DNA of 64,000 bases from Oceanisphaera arctica (lineage in GTDB: Bacteria > Pseudomonadota > Gammaproteobacteria > Enterobacterales > Aeromonadaceae): positions 124,001 to 188,000 of the forward strand of contig NZ_MPZM01000002.1 in assembly GCF_002936955.1 (NCBI RefSeq), given 5' to 3'. A program made the translations under genes and the position numbers. The notes under the pieces are model-generated. The model saw only the letters and a program-made list of their open reading frames with translations, searched no databases and was not told the DNA's origin. Positions 8,101 to 16,250 of this stretch are shown in pieces; positions within the stretch are counted from its first letter, which is position 1, and every line of letters starts with the position of its first letter.

Positions 8101-10128
8101 TTATGTTTTTGTTAGTTTATATTTTCTACAATTATCTTTTTTTGTTAGTGGGTGGTACACCACATTTTTTAATTTTTGTCTTGATAAGGATTTATTTACA
8201 ACTTTAAAATGATTTTCTTTTTGTAGTCCAATTTTTTTAATGGATGTGTTTTCTCCATGAAGTACCCTGTTATAGCAAATTTTATTAATATGCTTGAATG
8301 GTCCAACTTCACTGAGTTTTAAATACATATCATAATCTACGGCGTTGGTTATTTTTTCATCAAAGCCTTCTGTCAGGTTCCAAGCACGAGCAGTAAACAT
8401 CCTGAAGTGATGACAAATCATCGCTGTTGTCAGCTTTTCACGGGAAAATTCAGGCCAGTTATAACCGTTGACAATTAAAGAACCATCCGGGTTGACATTG
8501 CGATTGGTGGTGTAAACACAGGCTAGCTTCCTGTCGAAAAAAAATTCCTTTAAGCAATTTTCAACTGCATCTGGCTCCAGGTAATCGTCTGAATCAAGTT
8601 GGCCAATATAAAACCCCCTACACATTTTTACTGAAGAGTTAGACGCAGCACCGATGCCTCCATTATCTCTAGACATAAAACGAACTCTAGGGTGATCCGA
8701 GTATAGTTTCTCTAGAAGTGAGAGCGTTCCATCAGAAGATCCATCATCACAGATACAAACCTCCAGATCTGTTACTGTTTGATTTAACGCGCTTGCTACA
8801 CAACGTTCTATGTAGGCTGCACAGTTATATGCCGGAATGTAAATAGAAACAAGTGGAACGAGTTTAATTGTCGCTTTCTCTATGGATTCTATTTTTCTAT
8901 AAAAATAAGGAACTTTTTGCTCAACTATTTTAATTGTTATTGCTTTACCTGCCGCTCTATCTGTTTCATTTTCTTTCCCTGGGGGCTCTTGATGATAGGC
9001 GAGTGCCCCATTGACGGATTTAAAGAAACATCCTGCACGATATAGACGGTAGCCGAACTCGTTGTCTTCACCACCCCAATGAGTGAATTCTTCATCAAAC
9101 CAGCCAGCAATAAAGAGCCATTTTTTTGCAAAGGCAACATTGCCACCACTAAAAAATCTGAATGGATAGTCACATAAACGAAGGTTGTCTGTTTTATTAA
9201 AGTGTTCCAATCGCCAGTCAACCGAAACTTCACCTTCTTTTTTACCTGCGACACCATTGTTGGTTATGATTTCAGGTAAAGAGGAAAGAAGGTCAGGTTG
9301 AGAGAATATGTCATCAGCAGTAATGCTGTGGGTGTCAATATACTTTCGAGGACCTATCAAAGCAATGTCAGAAGACTCAAGTAGGCCTGATATATATGAT
9401 TGAACCCAGTGCTTGCCTGGTGCCATATCACAGTCTAAAATAGATACGTAATCATATTTTGCTGTGCGTAAACCAAGGTTTCTCACCGCGCATAGTTGAT
9501 AACCATAATTTTTTTGCCTGACAAATTTTATATCTAATGACTCTTCATATTTTCGAACAAGCTGAGTTAAATCTTCTTTACTACCATCATCTGCCACGAT
9601 AACTTCAAATGAATGATCAGTAATCTGATTAACAAGACAAGCTAGTGTGATGTCAAGGATTTTAGAGCGATTAAAAGTGGGTATAATTATACTTAATCCA
9701 GTATTGATATTATCAGTGGATTCCTTATGCTCTCTTTCTAGTAGCCAATTATAATCATTAGTCGATTTAGGTAATGGAGGTAATACAAGATCTGTAGGCC
9801 AGTCTGATGGTATTGGATTTATCTTTTTTATACCAAGTTCTTCGGACTTTTTAGTTTTTAATTTACTATAAAATATTAAATTAGATTTTAATTTTTCAGC
9901 GTTGCATTTGTACGTATCTTCAGTGGCGTTATACAATAGTATTTCTGTTATTGGATCTAACAACTCCGATGGATTTTTAGTGTTTATGTTTAGCATTTTT
10001 TCACATAATGTTATGTTATATTTGACCACCTTTTGTCCGAATTTATCTGCTACGATATGATACTTATTAAGCGCTTCCTGATATCTTTTTTCAATGTATA
10101 GTTTGTTTGCTTGCTGAAAAATGTTCAT
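8101..10128 (-). CDS. KfoC-like bifunctional glycosaminoglycan polymerase (chondroitin or hyaluronan synthase)
   Basis: This 675-residue protein closely resembles E. coli K4 chondroitin polymerase KfoC (686) and the catalytic part of the Pasteurella multocida synthases, judged from recalled sequences. An N-terminal helical region (IFQQANKLYIEKRYQEALNK) precedes two GT2 domains. Domain A1 has SIIIPTFNRSKIL, the metal-binding motif ILDCDMAP and the block THWGGEDNEFGYRL; in KfoC this domain transfers the hexosamine. Domain A2 has VSIYIPAYNCAAYIERC and the motif QLDSDDYLEP; in KfoC it transfers glucuronate. The C-terminal block FKHINKICYNRVLHGENTSI is nearly KfoC-identical. I chose the ATG at 10128 because it matches the KfoC start; an upstream in-frame ATG at 10206 would overlap the preceding gene by 62 bp. 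The chondroitin and hyaluronan polymerases are so similar that the hexosamine cannot be assigned here. The gene is AT-rich and probably acquired. Confidence 0.93.
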   Translation of the reverse strand: MNIFQQANKLYIEKRYQEALNKYHIVADKFGQKVVKYNITLCEKMLNINTKNPSELLDPITEILLYNATEDTYKCNAEKLKSNLIFYSKLKTKKSEELGIKKINPIPSDWPTDLVLPPLPKSTNDYNWLLEREHKESTDNINTGLSIIIPTFNRSKILDITLACLVNQITDHSFEVIVADDGSKEDLTQLVRKYEESLDIKFVRQKNYGYQLCAVRNLGLRTAKYDYVSILDCDMAPGKHWVQSYISGLLESSDIALIGPRKYIDTHSITADDIFSQPDLLSSLPEIITNNGVAGKKEGEVSVDWRLEHFNKTDNLRLCDYPFRFFSGGNVAFAKKWLFIAGWFDEEFTHWGGEDNEFGYRLYRAGCFFKSVNGALAYHQEPPGKENETDRAAGKAITIKIVEQKVPYFYRKIESIEKATIKLVPLVSIYIPAYNCAAYIERCVASALNQTVTDLEVCICDDGSSDGTLSLLEKLYSDHPRVRFMSRDNGGIGAASNSSVKMCRGFYIGQLDSDDYLEPDAVENCLKEFFFDRKLACVYTTNRNVNPDGSLIVNGYNWPEFSREKLTTAMICHHFRMFTARAWNLTEGFDEKITNAVDYDMYLKLSEVGPFKHINKICYNRVLHGENTSIKKIGLQKENHFKVVNKSLSRQKLKNVVYHPLTKKDNCRKYKLTKT

Positions 10129-10144
10129 GTTGAATTTTCTTCTT

Positions 10145-12145
10145 TTATAATATCGAAAGACTTGCCAAACCTTTCTCGCTAGGAATGACATTAAACTCGA
10201 AATCAAGAGATCTTTCTTTAATTATCTTTTTCCATGCTTCCATGATGTCTTTCTCTTCCGCCCGATGGTAATCATCCATGATTAAAGTGAGCTTATTGCC
10301 AGCTAATGTGTTGATTAAGTGGGGCAGGGCAGGAAAGCGCGCATTATTATTGGTTGCCCCTGGTGGACCATCAATCAGCACCATGATATTGGCTTTTTTA
10401 CCTTTGAATAGTTTTGCAATATCTGACAGCTTTTCTTCGCAGTTGTAGTACAGGTATTGCTGGTCGTCTTTATATTGATAGTCCACCAGTGGGGCGTGAA
10501 CCAAATCTACCAGGTGCTCAATGCCGTGCTCGACTAACAGCTTGCCTGTCTTTTCAAAGTATAAGAAGTTATGCTCAAAGGATATAATTTTAGCAGGAAG
10601 AACATGATAAGTATAATCAATATCCTTTATATCATGTAATCTTTTATTTTCTTTATGTTTTTTAATGTTTTTTACGTTTTTTACAGTAAGGTTTTTTTGT
10701 TTGGCGTTTAGTGCTTTAGCCATTAATAGGGTTGAGGTGCCGCTGCCAAATTCTATAATACAGTCGTAATTAGCCTCATCGATCAAGCCTGTGATATACA
10801 GGCCTATGTCAGGGCTGATCGGCCAGCCGTGAAAGCTGAGTGGTTTTATTCCTTTTTCGAGGTAATTCTGTATTCCCATAAAGGATTCGATCTGCTTGGC
10901 CGTATTTCCCAAGCCATTGTTGATGTGGTTTTTCAAGCCGTTAACCATTTTATTTATTTCCTGGGTTTGGCTTAAAACCATGTTGTTTATCTTTTCTTCC
11001 AGTATGTTTTCAATGGTTTTGTTATTTCTCAGCTGTTTTAATTCTTCTTCTTTTTTTTCAAGTTCTCGTTTTTTATCTTCAAGCGCCTGGCTTAACATCA
11101 GAATTTCTTTTCTGGCATAGTCCCGTTCGCTCAGTGCCGTTTTTGTATTCTGTTGTGCTGTTTCTTCAGCTTGTGATACTTCCTTCAGCCGTTGCTGACA
11201 TTTTTCTTGTTGCTCTTCCAGCTCGGTCCTGGCTTGATGAGTTGTTGCCAGCTGTTGCTTTAGCCGGGCACTGGTCTGCCGTGCTTCTGCGAGTTGCTGC
11301 TGCAGCTGAGTCTGTTGCTGATCGAAGCTGGCCTTGTTGTGGACAAGTGTTTTTCTTACTTCCGCATTGGTTTTACTGGCAAGCGCCAACTGCAGATCAA
11401 ACTCTGTAAGTCTGTTGTTGGTTGCATTCAGCTGCGCTGTTTGCTCAGTCAGTTTTTTTTGCAAATCATCTCTGGCGATTTGTACCTCAGCCAAGGCAGT
11501 GCTGGTTTCGCTCAATTCCAGTTTCAGGGCATTGCGATACAGCTGAAAAAACGGCCTGTCCGGATCTGAGCTGTCGGTTGCCATCAGTTCATAACCTTGC
11601 TGTAGCAGTATGGTAAGAACGGTTTCACTATGGCTGTTGCTGTTATAGTGTGGTTCGTGTGGGCAGTGGAGTATGATATGCGCGAAGGGATTGTCCCGGT
11701 CCAATTGTGTCAGTTGCCTGGCTATCAGCTGTTCCGCACCGCAGGCATCAATAATCAGCATGTGGTCAACTTGCTGAGGAAGTTTGGCATGTTCAAGCAA
11801 CCGGGTCAGGGTAAGGGTGGCGACTTCAAGCACCTGTTGCACTTTCAAGCCTGGCATCAGTTCGGCTAAGCCAGTAGCCTGATAAAGGCTGCTGGCTTCG
11901 TTCCAGTTATAAATATTAAAGGTGCTGCTGCCGTTGCGGTCGGCAATGGCCACCTCAAACAAGCACGCATTACCATGTTCCTGGCTGAACTGTTTGAGCA
12001 GGGGGGCGCACCTGGGGTTGGGTTCTATCAACAACAGGCGTCGGGCGTGTTGATAATAGTTGCCATTGTTGCCGGTATTGGCACCAATGTGTATCAGGGT
12101 ATCCACTGAGTTTGGAATTTTCACAGTCATATAATAGGAAGCCAT
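10145..12145 (-). CDS. FkbM-like methyltransferase domain + coiled coil + second SAM-fold domain
   Basis: The 666-residue protein has three parts. Residues 1-200 resemble FkbM-family methyltransferases (DTLIHIGANTGNNGNYY, LLLIEPNPRCAPLL, FEVAIADRNGSSTFN). Residues about 220-385 are a long Gln/Glu-rich coiled coil. Residues about 430-666 contain a class I SAM-like fold with CIIEFGSGTSTLLMAKAL and MVLIDGPPGATNNN. The coding sequence for about residues 350-530 (10,560-11,100) is far more AT-rich than the N-terminal third, so the gene may be a chimera joined where the acquired cassette begins. Coiled-coil accessory proteins accompany the polymerases of other group 2 capsules (KfiB in E. coli K5); a similar scaffolding role is only an inference. 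No strong ribosome site is visible; the ATG five codons downstream is equally possible. Confidence 0.72.
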   Translation of the reverse strand: MASYYMTVKIPNSVDTLIHIGANTGNNGNYYQHARRLLLIEPNPRCAPLLKQFSQEHGNACLFEVAIADRNGSSTFNIYNWNEASSLYQATGLAELMPGLKVQQVLEVATLTLTRLLEHAKLPQQVDHMLIIDACGAEQLIARQLTQLDRDNPFAHIILHCPHEPHYNSNSHSETVLTILLQQGYELMATDSSDPDRPFFQLYRNALKLELSETSTALAEVQIARDDLQKKLTEQTAQLNATNNRLTEFDLQLALASKTNAEVRKTLVHNKASFDQQQTQLQQQLAEARQTSARLKQQLATTHQARTELEEQQEKCQQRLKEVSQAEETAQQNTKTALSERDYARKEILMLSQALEDKKRELEKKEEELKQLRNNKTIENILEEKINNMVLSQTQEINKMVNGLKNHINNGLGNTAKQIESFMGIQNYLEKGIKPLSFHGWPISPDIGLYITGLIDEANYDCIIEFGSGTSTLLMAKALNAKQKNLTVKNVKNIKKHKENKRLHDIKDIDYTYHVLPAKIISFEHNFLYFEKTGKLLVEHGIEHLVDLVHAPLVDYQYKDDQQYLYYNCEEKLSDIAKLFKGKKANIMVLIDGPPGATNNNARFPALPHLINTLAGNKLTLIMDDYHRAEEKDIMEAWKKIIKERSLDFEFNVIPSEKGLASLSIL

Positions 12146-12168
12146 TGTTAGATGACAGAGTGGCAGTT

Positions 12169-13506
12169 TTATGAGGTGGCTTTGGGCTCTCGGCCCTCTT
12201 TCTGGCCATATTTAAGATAATGAACCAGAGGATTCAGTTCGGCCTCAACCACATCTGAATACAGTTTAAGGTACCAGTTGGTATCAAAGTGCTCACTGGG
12301 ATTACGGCCCTCGAATGCGCCCACCTTAAGGTAGTGTTTGATGGCTAACATGCCGCTTTCGGCAACATCCGGATAGGTCGAAAGGTACCATTCGGTATCG
12401 AAAAGCGTGCTTTTTTTCAACAGAGTAATCTGTTGCTTGAGGCTGCGTTGCTCCGGTGTTGTCTTACGAAATGTTTTTCCCAGCGCCCGTATGGGTATAG
12501 TAACTTTCCAGCTGAAACTGGTGGTGAGCTTTTGTAGTTGTTGGCTGTTTTCTGCTAACTGCTGCTGTTGATGAGCCAGTTGTTGAGCCAGTTGCTGATT
12601 GTCCCGGTAATATCGCTCCAGCTCTTCCTGTACCAGGTGCAGCTGCTGCAGTATTAGTTCGTTTTCTTCTTCTACGTCTTGTTTGTTCTGCTGGATATGA
12701 TGTAGTTCAGCCTGGGCACTGTCGCTTTTCTGTTTTAATACATTCTTGGTGACTTGGAGGCGCTGGAGTTCTTCACCCAGGCTTTCGGCCTGGTGTTTAT
12801 GTTGATGCAGGGCGTTTTCGTAACCGGTATTCTGCTGCTGCAGGACTTTCAGTTCTCCTTGCATACTGTGCAGCAGGGTGACTACTTCGTGGTTTTTTTG
12901 TTCTTCCTCGTCTAATCGGCTCAGCAAGGCGCTATGCTGCACAGATTGTTGAGCCTGTTTTATAAGCTGCTGATATAACTGATCGATATTGATCTCTTGT
13001 GTGCTGGTATCCTCCAGCAGGTGAGTCGTAGCAGCTTCCAGCTCTGCCAGGTCATCGGCCATTTCACGTTGTTGCATTATTAGCTGTTGTGCCAGCAGTT
13101 GATGCAATGCTGACGGAGGAGCCATGGGCTGAAGAGACACTGGGCCTGCAGTAATGCCAAAACGCTGCTGACAATACTTCAATAACTCTTGGGGATTATG
13201 TACCGCTTGCATCACGTTAATTAACAAGGTTTTCCGGCGATGACGTCGATAAAACAACAGGCTTTGATGTAGGGCATCTTGCCATTGTTGCAAGGCTGCG
13301 GTGGGTGTTTTACCTTCATCCAAAGCATAAGCCACGGCGATATGTACGGGGAGATACAGCAAAAGACAAGGTGAGCCGGCTACCGGTTCGTTGCTGTCCC
13401 AGTCCTCTGGCTTTGCACTGCTGTTATGGTTCCAGCCGAGTAATGGCAACAGAGCTTTCAAGTGTTGCCATTGGCTAAATGGTGTAGCACCTACGATCAA
13501 CTGCAT
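12169..13506 (-). CDS. Coiled-coil capsule-locus protein with two C-terminal PDV modules
   Basis: No enzyme family was recognised in this 445-residue protein. Residues 1-120 are globular and of unknown fold. Residues about 135-340 form a Gln- and Leu-rich coiled coil, followed by SFSWKVTIPIRALGK, a phrase often seen just after coiled coils in polysaccharide-locus proteins. The last 80 residues hold two copies of a module: FDTEWYLSTYPDVAESG ... HYLKVGAFEGRNP and FDTNWYLKLYSDVVEAE ... HYLKYGQKEGREP. Related modules occur in the 969-residue glycosyltransferase of the same operon, suggesting a shared docking or scaffold function (inference). An AGGAGC ribosome site lies 9 bases before the ATG. 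It sits directly downstream of the export genes and 23 bp upstream of the next coiled-coil gene. Confidence 0.72.
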   Translation of the reverse strand: MQLIVGATPFSQWQHLKALLPLLGWNHNSSAKPEDWDSNEPVAGSPCLLLYLPVHIAVAYALDEGKTPTAALQQWQDALHQSLLFYRRHRRKTLLINVMQAVHNPQELLKYCQQRFGITAGPVSLQPMAPPSALHQLLAQQLIMQQREMADDLAELEAATTHLLEDTSTQEINIDQLYQQLIKQAQQSVQHSALLSRLDEEEQKNHEVVTLLHSMQGELKVLQQQNTGYENALHQHKHQAESLGEELQRLQVTKNVLKQKSDSAQAELHHIQQNKQDVEEENELILQQLHLVQEELERYYRDNQQLAQQLAHQQQQLAENSQQLQKLTTSFSWKVTIPIRALGKTFRKTTPEQRSLKQQITLLKKSTLFDTEWYLSTYPDVAESGMLAIKHYLKVGAFEGRNPSEHFDTNWYLKLYSDVVEAELNPLVHYLKYGQKEGREPKATS

Positions 13507-13625
13507 CTAAATAAGCTCCTGATGTGACTGTTATTTAATTTATATCTACAACCTTTGGTGCTCAAATAATCATGCTCTGCGGAATAAGTTAATGCCTTGG
13601 ATAACACAGGAAAAATAAGCCGTGC

Positions 13626-14708
13626 TTAATCCCGGTGGTCACGCACAATCAGCATCATCATGTTGGCGATAAAGGTCAGAAACAGGGTGATGATGGCGAA
13701 TACGCTGGCGTTGTAGAGTCTGTCAGGCTTGGTGGCGTATTCGGGCAGCAACGGGCTTTGCAGCACGCTGACCTGCTTGAGCTTGCGGGCGGCTTCTATA
13801 CGGGTGTTTTCCAGCGCGGCCAAGGCGCTGGAATAAGTTTGCTGGGCAAACTGGGCTTTCAGCTCCAGGGTTTGGTAGTCGGCGGAGATGCGGTTAAGGG
13901 CGTTGCCGGTTTCCTGCGCTAGGCGGTTTTGCTCCTTGCCGATTTGTTTTTTCAGAGCATTGATTTCGCTGTTTATTCTTACCAGTTCGGCCGAACGGGT
14001 ACTCTGATAGCTTTGAGCCGCGCTATATCGGGCCTGCATGCGGGCCAGTTCACCTTCTAACGTGCCGACTACCTGATTGAGGCTTTCTACCGTATGAAGG
14101 GGAGAAATCAGCCCATGTTCATTCTGATAGGCCAGCAGGGCGGCGCGTGTTTCATCCAGGCGGCCTTCCAGTCTGTCTACCTGGCGCTCTAAAAAGTGTA
14201 CCTGTTCTTCTGCCAGGCGTTGCCCCATTTCATTCATATGGGCTTCACCGGCATTCAGCAGCAACTGTGACATTTGGTGGGCAAATTCGGGTGCAAAGGC
14301 CTCTACGGTGATGTTCAGTACCCCGGCGTATTCATCCAGTTCTACCGATACCCGTTTCTTAAAGTATTTGTGCAGCTCCTCTATGGGGGCTTCGGCATCC
14401 AACAGGCGGGCAAAGAGATCGCCGCTCTGGCTGTAATGTTCGCGAAAGGGCAGTCCGCTCTGTACTTTTTTCAGCATGTCCACCGACAGCAGATGTTCGC
14501 GCAGTAGTAGCAGGTCACTGTGGCCGCCGGCGCCTTTTAACAGGCTGGAGAAGCTGAACTCTGGGGCGGCAATTTGCGGGCTTTCCAGCACCACGGTAGC
14601 ACGCGACACATAACGGTCTGTTGCCCATACAAACCAGTACAGGCTAACGGAAATAATGGCGACAAGGGCCAGGGCCCAATGAGGATTTTTTTTGATGAAG
14701 AGTTTCAT
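13626..14708 (-). CDS. kpsE: Capsule polysaccharide export inner-membrane protein (KpsE/CtrB/BexC family)
   Basis: This 360-residue polysaccharide co-polymerase-type protein links the inner-membrane ABC transporter with the outer-membrane exporter across the periplasm. It has one membrane helix near the N-terminus (WALALVAIISVSLYWFVWA, about residues 11-29), a periplasmic domain with a long coiled coil (about 160-300), and a second helix at the C-terminus (ASVFAIITLFLTFIANMMML). The conserved block SVLQSPLLPEYATKPDRLY precedes the last helix, as is usual in KpsE/CtrB. It follows kpsT by 79 bp and completes the export set kpsD-M-T-E. Length and topology fit the family well. Confidence 0.92.
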   Translation of the reverse strand: MKLFIKKNPHWALALVAIISVSLYWFVWATDRYVSRATVVLESPQIAAPEFSFSSLLKGAGGHSDLLLLREHLLSVDMLKKVQSGLPFREHYSQSGDLFARLLDAEAPIEELHKYFKKRVSVELDEYAGVLNITVEAFAPEFAHQMSQLLLNAGEAHMNEMGQRLAEEQVHFLERQVDRLEGRLDETRAALLAYQNEHGLISPLHTVESLNQVVGTLEGELARMQARYSAAQSYQSTRSAELVRINSEINALKKQIGKEQNRLAQETGNALNRISADYQTLELKAQFAQQTYSSALAALENTRIEAARKLKQVSVLQSPLLPEYATKPDRLYNASVFAIITLFLTFIANMMMLIVRDHRD

Positions 14709-14787
14709 GATTGCTCAAATATTGGGTTCGAAAAATGTTCGCGGGTTTTGTAGCCGCCGCTTGGTCAGGTATCGGTGTTGTGGTTTT

Positions 14788-15456
14788 TTACGGCTTTGCT
14801 TTCTGGTGGTAGGCGGCAATGGCGTCGTTGATATTGTCATACCAGCTGGCCTCGCCGTCTTTCAGATAGATTCCGGCCTGACACAGCTCTTTGAGAATTC
14901 CTTCGGAGTGGGAGACCATGATCAGACTGGACTGGCCTACCTTGTCTTTAAAGGCTTTGCTGGCCTTCTCTCTAAAGTTGCGGTCACCCACGGCGGTGGC
15001 TTCGTCGGAAAGATATACATCAAAATCAAACGCCAGCGACAGGCCAAAGTTGAGTCGGGCGCGCATGCCGGAGGAATAGGTTTTGATGGGGCGGTCGAAG
15101 GCAGTGCCCAGTTCGGCAAAGTCTTCTACATAATCGATAATGCGTTGCACGTTAAAGCCACCACCCTGCATCCGGGCCACAAATTTAACGTTTTGTCGCC
15201 CGGTCATGGAGCCCTGAAAACCACCGGAAAGGCCGATGGGCCAGGAAACCCGACAATGCCGCTCTACCTGGCCGTGCTCCGGACTGTCCATGCCGGCAAT
15301 CAACCTCAGCAGAGTACTTTTGCCGGCGCCGTTGCAGCCCACCAGCCCTACGCTTACATTTTTGGGAATGGTGAGATTGATGTCTTTCAACACCCAGCTG
15401 TTTTCTGTGCCATCGCGGCTGTTATAGCGTTTGTAAAGATTGGATATCTTGATCAT
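14788..15456 (-). CDS. kpsT: Capsule ABC transporter ATPase
   Basis: The ATPase energises export of the finished capsule chain. It has 222 residues, as in KpsT and CtrD. The Walker A motif is GCNGAGKST (residues 40-48), the ABC signature is YSSGMRARLNFG, and the Walker B region is DVYLSDEAT with the glutamate in place. The D-loop and H-loop (MVSHSEG) follow. Its start overlaps the end of kpsM by 4 bases, so translation is probably coupled. It lacks a carbohydrate-binding C-terminal domain of the Wzt type, which fits export of chains carrying the common group 2 glycolipid terminus. Confidence 0.97.
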   Translation of the reverse strand: MIKISNLYKRYNSRDGTENSWVLKDINLTIPKNVSVGLVGCNGAGKSTLLRLIAGMDSPEHGQVERHCRVSWPIGLSGGFQGSMTGRQNVKFVARMQGGGFNVQRIIDYVEDFAELGTAFDRPIKTYSSGMRARLNFGLSLAFDFDVYLSDEATAVGDRNFREKASKAFKDKVGQSSLIMVSHSEGILKELCQAGIYLKDGEASWYDNINDAIAAYHQKAKP

Positions 15457-16250
15457 TGTGCTTTCAACCGTTCTTTAAAGCGTGCATGCATTAACAGGCC
15501 CAATGCGTTTAAAGCCAGTATGCACAGCCAGAGATAGGTTTCGCTGGTGCCATGTACCACCTTGTAGCTACTGAAAAATCCCAGCCGTAAAAGCTCCAGA
15601 CCATGGGCGATGGGGTTGAACATCAGATATTCCAGCAGGTATTGGGGCAGTATATTCAGCGGCATGATAACGCCGGAGATAATCAGCAGGGGCAGCGAGA
15701 TCACGTTGATTATCTTGGCGGTTTCCGGCACCAGAGTACTGGTTACCGATACCACCAGCCCTAGTCCCAGCCCTAACGCCCATAACGACATCCAACCACA
15801 CAGAGCATAAATGGCGTTATCCGGGAAAATATCCAGCCCCAGCAGCAGGCCAGCAACAATAAACAACAGAAACACGAAAGTGCGTAGCATGCCTTCCAGA
15901 AAGGAGCGTACCAGCACGGGGTCTACCGGCTGAACCTGGCGGTAGGCAAACAGTGCCTTATTGGCATTTATTGCTCCCTGACTCCGGCTCATGCCTTCGC
16001 GTACCAGAAAAAAACCCATCATGCCGGTAATCATCCAGGGGATGAAATCGGCTCCCATAATCAATTTGTTGCTGCCGCCGATAAAACCGCGAATCAATAC
16101 CATAATGGCAATCATCGCCATGGGTTCGAAGATCATCCAGAACCAGCCCAGGCGGTCAGTCATGGTGCGGGTGACGGCTTCGCGCATAAACATGGCATAC
16201 CAGACGCTGCGGGTGACCTGCCAGGGCGTGCGTGTTTGCATGGTGCTCAT
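15453..16250 (-). CDS. kpsM: Capsule ABC transporter permease
   Basis: This 265-residue ABC-2 type permease forms the membrane channel partner of KpsT. Six hydrophobic segments are visible, among them WFWMIFEPMAMIAIMVLI, FIPWMITGMMGFFLV, FVFLLFIVAGLLLGLDI and the C-terminal YLWLCILALNALGLLM. The sequence begins with a short cytoplasmic arm (TRTPWQVTRSVWYAMFMREA) typical of KpsM and CtrC. Its ATG shares one base with the stop codon of the upstream exporter gene, and its end overlaps kpsT by 4 bases, so the three genes form one coupled unit. Confidence 0.95.
   Translation of the reverse strand: MSTMQTRTPWQVTRSVWYAMFMREAVTRTMTDRLGWFWMIFEPMAMIAIMVLIRGFIGGSNKLIMGADFIPWMITGMMGFFLVREGMSRSQGAINANKALFAYRQVQPVDPVLVRSFLEGMLRTFVFLLFIVAGLLLGLDIFPDNAIYALCGWMSLWALGLGLGLVVSVTSTLVPETAKIINVISLPLLIISGVIMPLNILPQYLLEYLMFNPIAHGLELLRLGFFSSYKVVHGTSETYLWLCILALNALGLLMHARFKERLKAQ

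Noticed and set aside
10129-10206. Upstream start of the KfoC-like gene
   Set aside because: It would overlap the preceding gene by 62 bp, and the downstream ATG matches the start of KfoC.
14692-15537. 281-codon plus-strand frame
   Set aside because: It is antisense to kpsT and the end of kpsM; no motif.
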